This document shows, piece after piece, positions 62,870-64,000 of a stretch of 64,000 nt of DNA (position 1 is its first letter; the number at the start of each line of letters is the position of its first letter). The stretch is taken from the NCBI GenBank assembly GCA_002420185.1, contig DIHO01000006.1, positions 114,673 to 178,672 on the forward strand. The letters are read 5' to 3'. The notes under the pieces are model-generated. The model saw nothing but the letters and a program-made list of their open reading frames with translations. It made no database searches and was not told where the DNA came from. Made by a program: the position numbers and the translations under genes. This DNA comes from Opitutales bacterium UBA5694. Lineage in GTDB: Bacteria; Verrucomicrobiota; Verrucomicrobiia; Opitutales; Opitutaceae.

Positions 62870-64000
62870 TAGCGTTTGATTCAGCTACGGGGATGTTGGG
62901 TGAGAGGATGGGTCCTCCCAAGGCTCTATGCAAGGTGACACGAGAGCTCAGGATATCCCGCCTTGAACTCACAATCTGCCTCTCGAGATTCTGGACGATA
63001 TTTAAGGCGGTAAAAACAGGGAGGTAGTCGGTCAGCCCCTGGCTAAAGCGATTGCGTGCCTCCGACAAAAGCCGTTGAGCAGTCAATAACTGGCGTTCAA
63101 CAAGAACGAGCCTTTCCTCCAGCTTTCGCTCCCGCAATAGCACAGCTTCGACTTCCTGAACGGCGGTCAAAAAATCGCCCGAGTAGCGGGCCAACGCTTC
63201 CTCTAGCTCTGCCTGTCGCAATCTCACTTGAGCCCTTCTTTCTCCGGCAGCGAACAAAGGTACGGCTAAATCGGCAAATGCAGCTCTGATTGCATCCCCC
63301 AGTTTAGGATCACCTCTCCAGTTGAGACTTCCCCCAATTCGCAATGAAGGAAGCTGCTCGGAAACGGCCTCCCCTACTCGATGATCCAAGGCTAGGATTC
63401 GCTGCTGAGAGGCACGCAGGTCAGGCCGGCGTACGATTAGCTTTGCGGGCACGCCGACATCCGGCAGGGGGGGTAAGTTAGAAAATTTTGATGAGAACTG
63501 CCGCTGGCTAGATCTAGGAGTTTTGCCAAGAAGTGTGTCCAGCACATATTCTACTTGGCCGATAAGTGCCTCCACTTCAGGGATGCGAGCTTTTGTTTCG
63601 TCAAGCTGCTCCTGCTGCTGTAGCACGTCGACAATTGAAGACTGACCCTGGCCGAAACGGAGCGATGTCAATTTCAGCAGGGACTCGTTTATCTCTATCT
63701 GCTCCTGCAGCACCTCCAGTTGCCTTTGCTGTTCTTTTATTTCGAAATAATTTTCAGATATGGCGGTTGATAAGATTAATCGGGCATCCAACCAGTCCTC
63801 GACGGAAGCCTCTAACTGCAGTTTTCGGGCCTTGCGAGCCGATGAAAGGCGACCCCAAAGATCGAGTTCCCAACGCAACAGACCCCCTATGCTCGCGGAC
63901 TCCTCAAGATCACCCGTGGATGGAGCGGTGATCCTTTCGTCTTCCTCCCATTCGTAGCTACCGCTCATTCCTAAGGTGGGGTACAAACGGGCTCCCGCCT
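62847..64000 (-). CDS. RND outer-membrane channel (TolC/NodT family), partial
   Basis: The gene continues past the right edge of the window: codons up to 64000 stay in frame (AGARLYPTLG), so the N-terminus is missing. At least 384 residues are visible. It shows the OEP repeat structure of two domains: LRWELDLWGRLSSARKARKL with long coiled helices, then VPLFAAGERRAQVRLRQAEL, 'QEVEAVLLRERKLEERLVLV' and FSQGLTDYLPVFTALNIVQN, which is typical of NodT-type channels. It forms the outer-membrane duct for the RND pump encoded downstream. Its stop overlaps the adaptor start by about 23 bases. Confidence 0.92.
   Translation of the reverse strand, partial: AGARLYPTLGMSGSYEWEEDERITAPSTGDLEESASIGGLLRWELDLWGRLSSARKARKLQLEASVEDWLDARLILSTAISENYFEIKEQQRQLEVLQEQIEINESLLKLTSLRFGQGQSSIVDVLQQQEQLDETKARIPEVEALIGQVEYVLDTLLGKTPRSSQRQFSSKFSNLPPLPDVGVPAKLIVRRPDLRASQQRILALDHRVGEAVSEQLPSLRIGGSLNWRGDPKLGDAIRAAFADLAVPLFAAGERRAQVRLRQAELEEALARYSGDFLTAVQEVEAVLLRERKLEERLVLVERQLLTAQRLLSEARNRFSQGLTDYLPVFTALNIVQNLERQIVSSRRDILSSRVTLHRALGGPILSPNIPVAESNANEKKITR

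Noticed and set aside
1..64000. Insertion sequences, prophage, CRISPR arrays or a defence island
   Set aside because: No transposase, integrase, phage structural or Cas-like protein was recognised, and no regularly spaced repeats were seen.

Overview
The window reads as a chromosomal segment of a marine-type Verrucomicrobiota, most like the Opitutales. This is inferred from gene content, since no rRNA is present: several secreted S1 sulfatases, a formylglycine-generating enzyme, a RhaI-type rhamnose pathway with a fused RhaD aldolase-dehydrogenase, Dabb, DUF3500 and SMP-30-type proteins, mid-range GC, and very weak use of Shine-Dalgarno sequences.

Layout. A partial tRNA lies at the left edge. 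0.2-10.2 kb holds a cupin protein, a DUF1295 membrane protein, a GPH-type sugar symporter coupled to a lipocalin, a decayed methyltransferase, a sulfatase, leuA, and a minus-strand group with a PPOx-fold protein and a THUMP-like methyltransferase. 10.4-15.5 kb holds a complete tripartite tricarboxylate transporter (tctCBA), a P-loop kinase and trpE. 15.8-20.5 kb holds a decayed coiled-coil gene, the formylglycine-generating enzyme, an M20 peptidase and an unknown protein. 21.2-31.3 kb holds two methyltransferase-type proteins, a GHL10 glycosidase, fdhD, a sulfatase, a cyclase-family hydrolase, a subtilase, two gene relics and a CBM9-like protein. 31.4-36.7 kb holds a HAD phosphatase, a tandem Dabb protein and pyruvate carboxylase. 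36.8-42.6 kb is a plus-strand block of exported proteins: sulfatase, beta-propeller, DUF3500, an SMP-30 relic, sulfatase. 43.0-50.4 kb is a rhamnose operon (rhaI-rhaD-rhaB plus an FMN hydroxyacid oxidase) divergent from an AraC regulator. 50.7-58.2 kb holds a TauE/SafE exporter, small membrane proteins, a broken small membrane gene, an NCS1 permease, a Gfo/Idh/MocA oxidoreductase and a zinc alcohol dehydrogenase. 58.4-64.0 kb is an RND efflux operon that runs off the right edge.

How the genes fit together. Four sulfatases and the maturase that activates them, with a GHL10 hydrolase and other exported proteins, suggest use of sulfated glycans. The rhamnose operon could carry L-rhamnose through L-lactaldehyde and L-lactate to pyruvate, and pyruvate carboxylase could feed that to oxaloacetate. 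Sulfite or sulfate release may explain the TauE/SafE exporter, but this is inference.

The most unusual property is the gaps. Many of the larger ones contain recognisable dead genes: a methyltransferase, a coiled-coil protein, a glyoxalase/VOC protein, an SLC12-like permease, an SMP-30 protein, a small membrane protein and one or more unidentified relics. Several keep long stretches in frame but carry multiple nonsense codons, and several of those stops sit where the family expects Glu or Gly. This points to recent and continuing gene loss, as in host-associated lineages. I saw no insertion sequence, CRISPR array or obvious new defence system.
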